From NCBI RefSeq assembly GCF_905404315.1, contig NC_066282.1, positions 10,006,501 through 10,070,500 on the forward strand: DNA of 64,000 nucleotides, written 5' to 3'. This DNA comes from Leptidea sinapis (Eukaryota > Arthropoda > Insecta > Lepidoptera > Pieridae). A model generated the notes under the pieces. It ran no database searches and had not been told where the DNA came from. It saw only the letters and a program-made list of their open reading frames with translations. Shown piece by piece: positions 33,210-44,219 of the stretch (the stretch's first letter is position 1; every line of letters begins with the position of its first letter). The translations under genes were made by a program, and so were the position numbers.

Positions 33210-34219
33210 AAAATGGCACCATAGATTCTTAAGAAAGGCATTATGACTCAATTAAATAAATATTTTATATACAATTTTATCTAGCATCAGTAAATCTTAA
33301 ACTGTTATGCTGTGACATATTCTGTGTTAAAATTATATATTACGAGCGGCCACCCACAGTTTCGCTTACGTAGACTTCGCTTTCGTAGAAGTCTGACAAT
33401 ATAATTGGAATTTCTTCTTAAGTTTTAAGATACTATTTATTTATTTATTATTATGATACACTATTGATCTTACACTAAGCATTTATAACTATTCAAATTA
33501 TAAACTATTAAATATTATAAATAACTAATAATAATTATTCATAACTTATAACTATGGTTCGAAGTGTAACATCTATTAAAGTGTATACAGCATTCACAAA
33601 ACAAAAACGACAACACGTTAGTAAAAACAAAAAATATTGAAAATTAAATTAAAAAAAAAAACATTAAGCTAGTTTATGGCATCAGTTTTTTTAGTTCACT
33701 TATAAACTTGGACCCTTTAGTATATATAAAGATATCGATAGTGCTATTATTTGTTTGCAGTTTGTTATATGATCGATTCATTCTGTTGAGGGGCGAATTT
33801 AAACCTAGGTTCGTTCTACTGTGTGATAGATAGAAGGAGTTATGAATGGGTTGTCTAGGAATGATGTGCGCAAAATATAGATTAATATTTTGATAAAAGG
33901 TTTGGACATTTTAAATTTACATTAATAAATTTGTGTAATGTTATGACATCTATTATGTTTCGTCGACTTTCGAGTGACTGGAGTTTAAAATGTTTGAGCC
34001 ATGAATGTGGTATGGAAAAATCAAATCAAAAAGGTTGTGTTAAATGCGTTCAAGTCTATTTATGTGTACCTTGTATTGGGGGTTTCATGTAACAGATGTG
34101 TATACTAATTTACTGCGAATGAAAGCGTTATAAAGGACGATTATTGTCTTTGGATTAACAAAATCTTTACACGTCCGCTTCAAAAATCCTAGGAGTTGCC
34201 ATGACTTTGTAGCAATTTT

Positions 34220-35020
34220 TTAGATATGTTCAACAAAGCTTGAGTTTTTGTCCAGTAGATCTCCTAAATCATTCACCAGTTGACAGCTTTCTAGTGGTAT
34301 ATTCGATATGTTGTATATGAAGGGAATTATTTTCTTTTTATTTCTTGTAAATTGTTTTGATAAACATTTCTTATCATTAAGGTTCATTTTGTTAATAAGA
34401 CACCATCTGTTTATAGAAATCAAATCGTACTAAAGAAGTGAAGCATCACAAGGCGATTTAATTGTTCGATATATTTTTAAGTCGTCAGCTAATATTAAAT
34501 GGTTACTATTTTTTATATATTCTGATATATCGTTTATAAAAGCAAGAAATAAAATAGGACCTAGATGAGATCCCTGAGGAACGCCGGATGTTGGGGAAAA
34601 AGTTTCGGATGTACACCCTAATGTGGTTACACGATGGGTCCTATTGCATAAATATGAACCGAGCCATTTTTGTAAATTTCAAGTGATTACGTAATGTCCT
34701 TTTTGTAATATAAAATTATGGCATACTTTGTCGGAAGCACTACTGAAATCTGTGTAGATCGTGCCAATTTATAGCTTTTTGTCAGCGTTTTCAGTAAGAT
34801 CTGTTATGAATGTTAAAAGGTTGCTTGTAGTTGATTTATTTGAAGTAAAACCATGCTGGGAATCGGATAAGATAGTCAGAAAATGATTGCTTAGTACTGG
34901 GTATACTAACTTTTCAAATATTTTAGAAAAGTGACTGAGATTGGTCGGTTTCACATTCTCTGTGTCTCCTTTTTTATGTATAGGAACTACATTTGCTTGT
35001 TTCCAAACGGTGGAGAACAT
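34220..35020 (-). pseudogene. RT domain of the CR1-like LINE, broken
   Basis: On the - strand: 'WKQANVVPIHKKGDTENV', 'LSHFSKIFEKLVYPVLSNHF', 'SDSQHGFTSNKSTTSNLL' (35020-34769), then after a stop 'SGVPQGSHLGPILFLAFIND' and 'LILADDLKIYR' (catalytic L-A-D-D; about 34600-34480), then 'NLNDKKC..FTRNKKK' and 'NDLGDLLDKNSSF'. The C-terminal 'NLGLNSPLNRMNRSYNKL' lies near 33810-33740. Stops and frameshifts between the blocks make it non-functional. Confidence 0.75.
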
Positions 35021-35964
35021 AAAAGTCTGTAATGATGATTTTGTAAATAAAATTTTTGAGGGAAGGGTTAATTGCTTAGATGTTTTTTAATAAATATAGA
35101 AGGAATACCATCAGAATCTGCACTTTTGCTTTCATCTAAAAATTTCAAGGCATTAAAAACATCTAGTTCTCTTATTTCGACAGATGTCAATAAACATTGA
35201 GGAAAGTAAAATTTTGGGTACAGAGATTGCGATACTTCATTAGGTGAATAGACTGATGAAAAATGCGAGGCAAATAGGATGCATATTTCTATGCCAGTAT
35301 TTGAAACTTTGTCATAGAGATAAACTTCACTAGGGATGCTAGAAAAACTTCCTCGTTGTTGTTTTACAAAGGACCAGAAATCTTTGGGTGATTTTTTTTA
35401 TGATGTTTCAACATTATTAATATAGTAAGAATAACATGATTTAGTTAATGATTTGATACGTTTATTGGCCAAGGTTAATGGTCTCGCAGTTTTTATATAT
35501 TTTTTACTTTCTTAGAATTTTATTCCTTTCTTTTTATAAGACATTTCCTGAAAACCAAGTGGGATACTTTGCGTTATGAGGCTTAGCTTTAGGTAAACTG
35601 AGATCAATAATACTTCTAAACAGCTCATAACATTTGTCAATAGCTCTATTAATATCCTTCGACGATGAAAGTTCCCTTTGCCAGTCTATTTTACTTAGCT
35701 CATCATTAACTATGAAATAATCGGCCTTATAAAAATTATGAGTGGCAATCGGGTTCTTATTAGCGATGGAATATTTATTTGCTTCATTATTTCAATAGCT
35801 GGATGATGTTTATCAAGTTTACATAAGCTGTCATTACATACATTTACATTCTTCTACAACAACGTCCTTAAAATTACAAAGTATTAAGTCTAGGATGTGA
35901 TGATTAGCATTTTGTAAATGGTTATACTGAGACATATTATTATGTTTCATAAAATCGAGAAACA

Positions 35965-36516
35965 TTAACCTAAGTTACATATAAAGTTAGAATTGTTGTT
36001 TACAGGCGTCAGATTTGTTTCATTCTCTCTATGAAGCCAGTTTAAAAATGGTAAATTGAAATCGCCTGTTATCATGACGTTAGTACGATAATTCTCTAAT
36101 TCATTATTACACTTATCTATAAAGGTTTTTAAATTTTTGCCAGAAATGGGGGGCGGAAGATAAACAGCGCACAATAACAAAGTATGGTTTTTGCAACTTG
36201 GATGATTTTTTACCAAGACCCAAAGACCCTCCATTGGGCTTTCAAACTTACTTATTCTGTTTGAGGAGAGATTTTTATTTACTGCTATGAAAACACCTCC
36301 ACCCACTTTTGGACCCAATAATCTAGGGAAACGATCCCTTCTGTACACATTGAATCTGCTGCATAAAAGTTCGTTATCATTAATACTGTCATCGAACCAT
36401 GATTCCGTCCCTATAATTACATCATAAGTACAAGTAAGTGAAGATAGTTTAAGATCTTTAGTTTTAGTTCTTAATCCTCTAAAATTTTGAAAATATATCT
36501 TGAATTTTACAAACAA
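35965..36516 (-). pseudogene. endonuclease domain of the CR1-like LINE
   Basis: A 183-codon frame reads 'FQNFRGLRTKTKDL' (first EEP block), 'GTESWFDDSI' (catalytic Glu), 'KVGGGVFIAVNKNL', 'LLLCAVYLPPP' and 'MITGDFNLPFLNW' (Asp/Asn block). It ends at 'FICNLG' before the SDH block, which is lost to a frameshift. The catalytic residues in the retained blocks are intact. Confidence 0.75.
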
Positions 36517-36545
36517 GAAAATACGGTCTTAAATATCAATAGGTC

Positions 36546-37385
36546 TTACAGATTTTCAAGGGAATCATTACACTTAATTTGCTTGGCAGGTGATTGTTCG
36601 TTCTTTCGTTCGGATATGCGACCATTGCGAACCCACGTAAATTCGTAATTTTTTTCACGGGGAAATAACGTGCCAGGTGCTCCAAAGTAAATATTCGGTC
36701 CACTATATCCACTTTGCGATAGCCTCATAGCATTTAAACGTAAGGTATTGCAACTATAGTATAGTGATTCTTTAATTACTTACATCATATTTTTTATTAC
36801 CATATATTTTTTTACTATCATATTTTTTATATACTGTATAAGCCTCTGTGTTATATAAGTGCCCAATAGAAATGATTTTCATTTATGTTGTGTGCACCTG
36901 TAACTGAAACTAGTTCCAGTCACAAAAATAGTTCCAGTGTATGAGACACGGGAACTATTTTTGTGCAATATTTAAGTTTAAGAGTGTATTGTGTATGTGT
37001 TGTTGGAGCACCTTTAAATAAATAAATAAGTAAATACCCCAGGTGACCCGAACAAATTTTTCATTTGGATTACTTTTATTGTAATTAATTACAGCTGCAA
37101 TTAATTCATCTCTGTTTCTCACCGTAGACAATTTAACTACTACTGCTCGAGGTCTCTTGTTACTTTCGTTCATTTTGCAGACTCTTGTGTAGGACACAAC
37201 GGAATTGTTTATTTGTGGAACAGAAAGTGTGTTAAATATTTGGTTTACAAACAGTTCCTAGGTTTTTTGAAAGTTCGACCACTTTGTTATTAAGTGTCAT
37301 ATTTTGTTTCGCTAATTCTTTGATTTTATCTTCGGATACTGTTAGTTCTGTCATAAGACGATCGATGTACCAAATTTATAGTAAA
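36546..37385 (-). pseudogene. ORF1 of the CR1-like LINE, interrupted
   Basis: Three - strand blocks: about 37385-37270, a coiled-coil-like 'VSEDKIKELAKQNMTLNNKV'; 37197-37040, 'NESNKRPRAVVVKLSTVRNR' and 'NYNKSNPNEKF'; and 36728-36546, 'SGPNIYFGAPGTLFPREKNY', 'EFTWVRNGRISERKNEQSP'. The order is that of FP-like/CR1 ORF1 nucleic-acid-binding proteins. A ~300-bp foreign insert separates the last two blocks. The coiled-coil frame shifts once. Confidence 0.6.
36738..37035 (+). mobile_element. LINE 3' end inserted into LINE ORF1
   Basis: This stretch splits the ORF1 remnant. Read forward it ends 'tgttgttggagcacctttaaataaataaataagtaaata', the microsatellite tail of a CR1-type 3' UTR, so the insert is in the opposite orientation to its host. 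It contains a hairpin (arms 36921-36935 and 36951-36965, exact 15-bp complement starting CACAAAAATAGTTCC, with four more inner pairs). Confidence 0.55.
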
Positions 37386-37429
37386 AGACAGCCTAAGTAA
37401 TTCCGTACACCATTTTTATTAGTATTCTA

Positions 37430-37705
37430 TTCATGAACCGGCTCTCAGACCTATCAAATATATCGTACATAAAATTTTTCGTACTATAATTATTGTATTC
37501 TATTGCCATCTTTCAACGCTATTACGGATCTGTGGATGGAACAGAATAATATAAAAACGTGGTACAAATATAGGTGTTGATCGTTGAAAATTTGATGTTG
37601 TTTGTATTTTTTATGTTGAATAATAAAATATATTTAAAAAAAATTCAAACAAAACAGTTAAGCCATTCCGGAGGAGTTTGGTAACAAACATCGGGACACG
37701 AGAAA
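37430..37705 (+). repeat. family F fragment
   Basis: Body of family F ('tctcagacctatcaaatatatcgtacataaaatttt', 'aggtgttgatcgtt', 'taagccattccggaggagtttggtaacaaacatcgggacacgagaa'). The head is missing. Confidence 0.6.
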
Positions 37706-37774
37706 TTTTAAATATAAGACATATTAATTATAAAAAACAACATTATGAATATAAATATAAAAAAATTGAGTCTG

Positions 37775-38185
37775 TCCGGCGAAGGTTCACTACAATTCCG
37801 CTGGTGGTAAGAGCGACAGATTGAGGAACTTCCGCACGATGCGTGTCGGTCCCAAAATAGCTTCCTTCGGTACCTGACCCTTATTCCAGTTACTAAACCA
37901 GAGTCTCTTGAGATGATGGTCGAGGCTCTTTCCTATAAGACCACTTATCAACATGAAACATGAATGAATCAACATCCCACATGTCAGCAACCTCGTGTGC
38001 TAGGTCAAGATACTTCGACAATTTGTTTATCTCAGCTTTCACGAAGTGATCATCACACGGAACTCTGATATACAATAAATGCCCGACGCTCTAACCGATC
38101 TACCAACACAACATCAGGCTTATAAGCAATGATAGTTCTATCCGTGATGATAGATCGGTCCGAGTAATCCCAGTAGAACATATAT
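37775..38185 (-). pseudogene. C-terminal domain of a LINE with a possible restriction-like endonuclease
   Basis: On the - strand, three overlapping frames join as 'SIITDRTIIAYKPDVVLVDR', 'IRVPCDDHFVKAEINKL', 'SKYLDLAHEVADMWDVDS' and 'GLIGKSLDHHLKRLW', 'TRIVRKFLNL'. 'KPDVVL..D' followed by 'VKAE..K' suggests the PD-(D/E)XK type nuclease found C-terminal to RT in R2/R4/Dong-like elements; this is inference. At least two frameshifts. The tail of the same family recurs at 6030-6140. Confidence 0.6.
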
Positions 38186-38199
38186 TACATAGAGAATTA

Positions 38200-40090
38200 T
38201 TATTCTGAGTGGTATCGTATATTTTACGCTCGTTACTTTGAGACATAAGATGTTAAGTCAACAAGTAATCAACAAACATACAAAAAGTTTAAAAATAACT
38301 TTCTGTGGTACTGTCATAATAATAATATTGACACACTTTTACACCAAAACTAGGCAAAGCCTGGAGTATGGGTACAAGACAACGATATGTTTAATACAAT
38401 TATATATTATAATAATTATACATATAAACATCCATGACTCGGAAAAAAGCATCATGATTATTATGCATAAAATATTCTCGTGTGGAAAATGATAAGATCC
38501 ATGACTGTGAAGCAACACACAGAGTAAATATGAAGGCAAATGTAATTTGTAAGACTCTTTTTCTAAAATGAATTTTTATGTCACAAATTAATGATACACT
38601 AGCGACATAGGACAAAACATGGTAATTATATCAAAATAGAAAAGGAAAGCACATCTATTGTTACTGTAACTGATTAAATTGACAAGTTGTAAACATTCAG
38701 CCACGATTGCAATTAGCTCCCCCACACGCACGTAAATCTGTGAGGTGGTGTATACGCTAATGCATTGTCATCAATGGTTTGTGTACCGAACTATTCTTGG
38801 ATAGTTAGGTACGATAAACCATCAGTAAGAGGTCTGGCTGTCCACGTGCCAATTCGTACCAAAGAGGCAATCAAAGCAGTAAGTAACTAACTAACTTAAA
38901 TCATGTCCAAAAGCAGAAGATTTTATCTCGGGATATAAATATTGCAAGCAGAACTATGTTGTGTGTTTTTAAAGATGACCTAGAAATTAAAGCTTATTAA
39001 CGATGCACTGGTCATTATTAATAATAATGTGTTTAATAACGAGTTAGAGTAATTATATTATTTTTAGTAATTGCACTAAAAAAAATATTTTCCTTGTAAC
39101 AATATTTGTTGGAAGTATAGCTAATACGATTATATGTACTAATGTACTGTATTGGTTTAAGAACTTTTGTGAGAAAATAAATAAATATATTATTTTATTC
39201 TTTATTATAAATGCTTACACGCAAAAAAAACATATCAGTATAAAATATACATAAAAAAAGAAATATCTTTATTTTGATAACAAAATAATGTGTAACAACT
39301 TTTTGCTGTGTAAGTTTCATAATACTAATATTATCATTAATTGTTAAAATAAAAAATAAAAGTGAATCTATATGCGTTTTTGAAACAGTTCCGTCCATGA
39401 AATAAGCGAAGTGGACGATAGTTTAACGTATACGAGACATATACTGGATGTAGATGTAGTTACGTTTTATAATTGGCAAGGAATACACTAGGCAATACCT
39501 TTAAGTAGTTCGACTAATTGCGTCGAGCATGCCGCTACAAAGAGCTGTCACAGCAGACACGTATGGCTCGTGTCCTGCATTCCATATGGAATTTGTCTCG
39601 CTTTGAAATTGAAATGTGTCTCTGGGACATACTTTCATATACTATGCTGTGTTTTACGTAATATTTGAGTTTTATTTCTCGGAGGTGATCATTTACTACC
39701 GTGTCGTGTGGAGGTGACACTGTGCTTGTTTCTCCTTCCTTTTATTTTTTTTTAATTTTATTATATGCATCTGAAACATTTAATATCCTATAATCTTCCA
39801 AGACGAAGAAATCTTCTCTACACAATATTCTAAGGCTCACAATACATTACAGACAGCAATCTACACTTGTTTCGCTAATCTTCATTACCTAACTGTGTTG
39901 GGTTTATCTATAGCGTGGTTAGAAAGGAAATAATTTTCACAAAAAGCATTCGCTTAATATGATCAGGTCGTGAAAGAAATCTCATGAAAGCTCATACTTG
40001 CTCAAATTGGCGATGGAGAGAGCAATGCTCGGAGTTCCCTGCGAGATCTAATCAGAAATGAGTAGATAATACCTATCAAGAAAAAATCCT
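38200..40090. other. A+T-rich DNA, nothing firm
   Basis: No exon with matching splice sites was accepted. A segment ending 'gaggcaatcaaagca' before GTAAGT at 38880 could be a donor, but no acceptor or family pattern supports it. Open frames at 38238-38615 and 39195-39720 have no recognisable product. Confidence 0.4.
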
Positions 40091-40094
40091 ACAC

Positions 40095-40345
40095 ATATTC
40101 CAAATGATTGATAAACTTGTGGCAGTTGGCAGGACACACATATAGACAGATCACTGACGGGGCAGTACAGTCCTCGAATGGCGACCACGTACCGGAAGAC
40201 GCAGTGTTGGTAGGCCCCCCACTAAATGGATAAATGATCTGGTCAAGATCGCCAGAATAGGTTAGATGAAGGCAGCGCAAGACCGATCTTTGTGGGAGGC
40301 TTTTGTCTAGCAGTGGATGTCTTCCGGCTGATATGATGACCAGAT
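40095..40345 (+). mobile_element. family D non-LTR polymerase tail
   Basis: Forward reading gives 'GRRSVGRPPTKWINDLVKIA', 'MKAAQDRSLWEAFV' and 'QWMSSG', with two stops. This is the C-terminal tail and short 3' end of a lepidopteran non-LTR element. The - strand frame at 40089-40280 is its shadow. Confidence 0.65.
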
Positions 40346-40687
40346 TGCATTTAAGACTACCTGTATGTGCGTGTACCTATCATCAGGTATTTTTCATTCC
40401 GCTTTGCTAAGCCAATGACTCCAAAGAGCTTAACCATGTTTGTGATATATTTGTAGATGGGTGGCAGACGATTTTAACAGAGCGCGTTCTTATGAACGGA
40501 ATGGATGAACGGTATTTGGGTGTTTATTAATTGTTAGTTAATTACAGAAAACTTTGAATTTATTAACTATTATTTGTGTAATATGTTTAGTTTCTTCATT
40601 TGTAATTAATCTCTTACTTTCATATTGTAATTGGCTCACGCCGTTTTATTAAAGCATAAATAAATAACATATTATATTGTCTCGCAG

Positions 40688-40911
40688 GTGTTTTTTTGGC
40701 AACGCCATATATTCCGAAATTTTTCATAAAATTTAATGATTCAAACACGATTTTAAAGCCGAGGTCGCTCTCAGAGTTCTGTGAACGTCCCAAGAGCTTC
40801 TGGAAGGAGCTGGATGGCTGGCTTATAAGTCTGAATGTGGAGAAGGGGAACCACTTCCAATTGCCAATTACCGTTACCAACAATTTGATTTCTGTTATTA
40901 ACGAAAAATAG
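40688..40911 (+). CDS. unidentified open segment, possible terminal exon
   Basis: 'tattgtctcgcag' at 40675-40687 is a fair splice acceptor. After it an open frame (codons from 40690) runs to TAG at 40909-40911 and encodes about 73 residues. Pieces: 'ATPYIPKFFIKFNDSNTI', 'SLSEFCERPKSFWKELDGWL', 'HFQLPITVTNNLI'. Its middle is richer in G+C than the flanks and its amino-acid pattern looks real (Trp, Cys and charged residues). There is no ATG start; the first possible is a non-standard TTG. I do not recognise the family. It may be the last exon of a + strand gene or part of an unknown repeat. No upstream exon was found. Confidence 0.3.
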
Positions 40912-41194
40912 ACAAAAGTTTCAAGACTATTTATATTTTAAACAAAATTATGATGAAACTATAGACTTACATTGTACTAGCGTATTAATAGACGACCTCG
41001 TAGACTAGAAGAAGAATAATAAGAAGCTAATGCAAAGCGTGGCTTATGACTTGTCAATCAAAATCAGTTTCAGTAACCACAAAACAGAAAATAGTAAATT
41101 ACGCACCTAGGGAGATATTTAGTTCATTTTCACCAATGGAATATTGACAATCGCGGGTGGCAATGTGCTGCTTATCTCACGTGGTGCGTATACA

Positions 41195-41315
41195 ATTTTT
41201 TTCCCCACCTGGACGAAAAGCTCGCTTTTAGTCCCTAGTACTAGGGACTAAAGTCGTCTTGAAGGGAGAGATTCGACCACTTTTGTCCTTTTCACCAAGG
41301 TGGGAAAAAGACTAG
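41195..41315. repeat. short inverted-repeat element with central palindrome
   Basis: Imperfect ends 'tttttccccacctggacgaaaag' (about 41199) and the reverse complement of 'cttttcaccaaggtgggaaaaag' (to 41310) enclose a perfect 26-bp palindrome at 41227-41252 (TTTAGTCCCTAGT|ACTAGGGACTAAA). MITE-like. No coding capacity. Confidence 0.65.
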
Positions 41316-42235
41316 TTTCTTCTATTCTGTGTCAGTAACAATAGATTCTCTTTCGTTTTCTTTCTTGTTGTATCTCTTTTAGATAACGCGTTCCTCTCTC
41401 TCTCGCACATTTTGTGTATCTATACTTTAGTATATTGTTAGTGTAAAGATGAAATATTCACAGCGCCATCCGTTGGTAATATTAGTATGAAATAATTTGT
41501 TGTATTATTAATTTAAAATTTTGCGTATTAATGATGTTGTTCATAAACGCTTTCTATTTTAGTTTTGTTAGATTCTTCAATTGTGACCATTTACTGAGTG
41601 CGAATTATATGATAATTACAATCTATTTTATCTTCAATATTTTTATATTCTAAGACTAGCCATTGTTGAACAAAAAAAAAACCTGTTTGATTTGGCGTTT
41701 GAGTATATTTATTGCATCACATTACATATCAAATTGTAATTGAAATGACTTGATTTAAAAGAGTGGCAATAAGTTTCTAGCGACTTCTTCTCATTAACTC
41801 AACCCTTTACGAAGGAGCAGTAGATTCAATAAGAAAAAAAAACATATTATATCCGTGACCTAGAAGAATAAAGTGATTTTGATTTCATGTGATTTGACCT
41901 ACAGAAAGTCCATGTTCACTCGCTTTCGTTTCAAATTATCTATCTCATGTTCACGAATTAATTCTAAATAAATTCAAAGCAATGTATCAAAGGGCACGCA
42001 AACTTATTTATGAGGTGCAAGACGATTGATTGTAGTGCTGTAAGTATTAGTAATTGATTTATAGATATTGATTCGCCACTACACGTATCAATTAGTCGAT
42101 AAACATTTTCACCACTGATAGCGAACCATAGAGTGTAAGTTTGATTTGCTTATTATCAATATCACCAATAAATCCGGAGATAAGCTTGGCTTTCGGGATT
42201 TTGGTTGTGTTACACATAAAATTTATTTATCATAA

Positions 42236-42490
42236 AAGCGTCGATGGCTGAATAGGATGAACCATTGACTCTCTTTGACCACGGATCTCTCGGTTCGATC
42301 CTCACCCGCCATGTACTAATTTATTTTCGGATTTCGAATTCATATGTGCGTAATATGGTAGATATGCGAGATGGACCGACGATCTGGTAAAGATTGCCGG
42401 AATACGTTGGAGGAGGGCAGCGCAGGAAATCTTAAAAAATATTTAGGGGAAGCCTTTGCCCAGCAGTGGACATCTTCCGGCTGATGATTA
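42236..42490 (+). repeat. tRNA-derived SINE with a family D tail
   Basis: The head carries a box A-like 'tggctgaatagga' (42245-42257) and a box B-like 'ggttcgatcc' (42292-42301) at tRNA spacing. The tail from about 42355 is the 3' end of family D ('gatggaccgacgatctggtaaagat', 'cagcagtggacatcttccggctga'). A tRNA head with a LINE 3' end is the standard SINE plan, with transposition by the partner LINE's RT. Confidence 0.6.
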
Positions 42491-42509
42491 TGATGTACGT
42501 TTATTCGAC

Positions 42510-42640
42510 GGTTTACAAGTCCGGAAACGCTCTTATGTTTCCGGTGGTGTTACAAGAATGTATGGGCTGCGGCGATCACTTACCATCAGGTGACCCTGAC
42601 TCGTTTGTCCTCCTCTTCCATAAAAAAATAGATTTCATTT
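42510..42640 (+). mobile_element. family A 3' end
   Basis: 'tccggaaacgctcttatgtttcc', 'ggtggtgttacaag', 'gcggcgatcacttaccatcaggtgaccc', 'ctcgtttgtcctcctcttccataaaaaaa'. Only the last ~120 bp of the family is present. Confidence 0.7.
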
Positions 42641-42667
42641 TGGATCATCATTTTCTGTCTTATTTAC

Positions 42668-43012
42668 TTATTGTTAGTCGCAACGCCACAAGGTAGGTTT
42701 TCATCCCCACGTTTTTTTTAATGGTAATAAGGGACGAGACAACGTTCTGCTGATGGCAATTGATACGCCCTGGCCATAACAGTGCAGTGCCGCTCAGGAT
42801 ACTTGAAAAACCCAAAAATTACACATTACCGCTTCACGGCAGAAATAGGAGCCGTTGTGGTACCCATAATCTAGCCGGCATCCAAAAAAGCCTCCCACTA
42901 TGCGGTTTTCTAGGAAATTTCTTTCACGAACAATATTGAATAAGCCTTCTTGTGAGGTATTTTTAGGACAAAACGCCATGACTACCTTTATTAAAACGCG
43001 AACACTTTTACT
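42668..43012 (+). mobile_element. family A fragment split by a family C element
   Basis: The left part 42668-42709 ('cgcaacgccacaaggtaggttttcatccccac') and right part 42898-43012 ('tgcggttttctaggaaatttctttcacg' to 'aacgcgaacactttta') are colinear with family A 9893-10065. Between them lies a reversed family C copy (42710-42897). About 30 bp of family A is missing at the junction, so the insertion was accompanied by a deletion. Confidence 0.65.
42710..42897 (-). repeat. family C element inside a family A fragment
   Basis: It starts with the T-rich 3' end reversed ('aatggtaataagggacgaga') and ends at the reversed head ('gtggtacccataatctagcc..gcctcccact'). The middle of the family is deleted. 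Confidence 0.65.
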
Positions 43013-43191
43013 ACTACTACTAGAAACTACTAAATTAAAGTAGTGTGACTACTCTTGTATCCTTCTCAAGGAAATCTTAAGAAATACGTTGTCTACAAAA
43101 GTAGTTTGCGAGTTTGCCATTGTTCTTACGCAACTGCAAGTTGTTCCTGATTAAAGTTTTAATCAAGCAAGACTAGATTATGTGATACTTT

Positions 43192-43512
43192 CGTTTGACA
43201 CGCCACAAGTTAGGATATCATCCCCACCACCTGGATGTGTGACGGTCCTTCACAGTGCGGTTTTCAAGGAGCTTTCTTCCACGTACTACAAAGCTGTGGA
43301 ATGAACTTCCTTGTGCGGTGTTTCCGGAATGATACGACATGGGTACCTTCAAAATTCCTTCAAAAAACCTTCAAGCGCGCACAGCTTCCTTAAAGGCCGG
43401 CAACGCTCCTGTGATTGCTTTGGTGTTGCAAGAGACTGTGGGCGGTGTGATCACTTAACACCAGATGACCCCATACGCTCGTTTGTCCTCCTTTTCCATA
43501 AAAAAATACTTG
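43192..43512 (+). mobile_element. family A 3' end
   Basis: This copy of the last ~320 bp of family A includes 'acacgccacaagttaggatatcatcccc', 'ttcttccacgtactacaaagctgtgg', 'ggccggcaacgctcctgtgatt' and a terminal 'tcgtttgtcctccttttccataaaaaa'. A small duplication ('ccttcaaaa' repeated) lies at 43350-43372. The + frame 'MCGVSGMIRHGYLQ..' is a shadow. Confidence 0.8.
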
Positions 43513-43806
43513 ATCAAACCTATATAATATGTTATATGCGGTCAGTGTGAATTCATATCTTCTGCAGAAATACGTTGCGACGTGGTACTTTTATGTAGAG
43601 CTAGAAAAAAAGCCCCAACAGTCTGTGAGCCAATAGAAGGGATTTTCAGATACATGCGAGCATAGTTGTTGCATTTAGCTTGGATAAAACAACAAGGCAA
43701 AAGGCAAAGTACAGATTTTTCCATGACCTTCATTGCACTCACATTCATACTGTTACTTTAATTTCCAACTACATTTAATACATCTACGTAATATTCCTGA
43801 AGATTA

Positions 43807-43944
43807 ACCCCCTTATTCATAATGGTCTGCTAACTTAAAACAGCCGCTAAGGAGTTTTTTTTCTTTTTGACTTAGGTCAATAGAAGAAGACAGAGTGAGA
43901 ATTAGCAATGCTTTAAGTTAGCAGACTATTATGAATAAGGGGGT
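43807..43944. mobile_element. 138-bp MITE with ~33-bp inverted ends
   Basis: The left end starts ACCCCCTTATTCATAATGGT and the right end is its reverse complement with one or two mismatches (43912-43944), covering 'gtctgctaacttaaa' as well. The inner ~70 bp carries a T-run and 'tagaagaagacagagtgagaatt'. The flanks suggest a TA-type target but the exact duplication is ambiguous. Non-coding. Confidence 0.8.
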
Positions 43945-44219
43945 AAATGATTTGCGCCTTACAGATTACAGTTTGGGATTGTAAGAAAAGGTTCGTTGCC
44001 CCGACTTGATTTTGTTTATTAAGGACAAAGGGAATGTCCCTTCTTTTCGGGATTAATTTAAATGTAAAAGTATCAGTGTGTGTAATTCTTTTAGAAATTA
44101 TGAACGCACAAATATTTGGGTTAATGAATCGAGTTTTGGGTCGGTTCGAAATGAACATTTATTTTACGAGACGTCCAGATATAGAAATTCATCGTTATAA
44201 AGTAAAAATTAGCCCATAA

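Larger units (their letters stand above)
33430..37390 (-). mobile_element. decayed two-ORF CR1-like LINE
   Basis: Read on the - strand it keeps the order coiled-coil ORF1 (37385-36546, interrupted), endonuclease (36516-35965), linker (about 35960-35100), RT (35020-34220) and C-terminus (to about 33677), then a 3' UTR ending in an A/T microsatellite ('aataaataaa' type, 33430-33450). Frames are broken in many places. The short microsatellite tail and ORF1 type fit the CR1/L2 group; clade not proved. Confidence 0.75.

Noticed and set aside
38770..38880. Possible exon ending 'ATCAAAGCA' before GTAAGT
   Set aside because: A good donor but no convincing acceptor, and the frame does not join the open segment at 40688 without odd phases.
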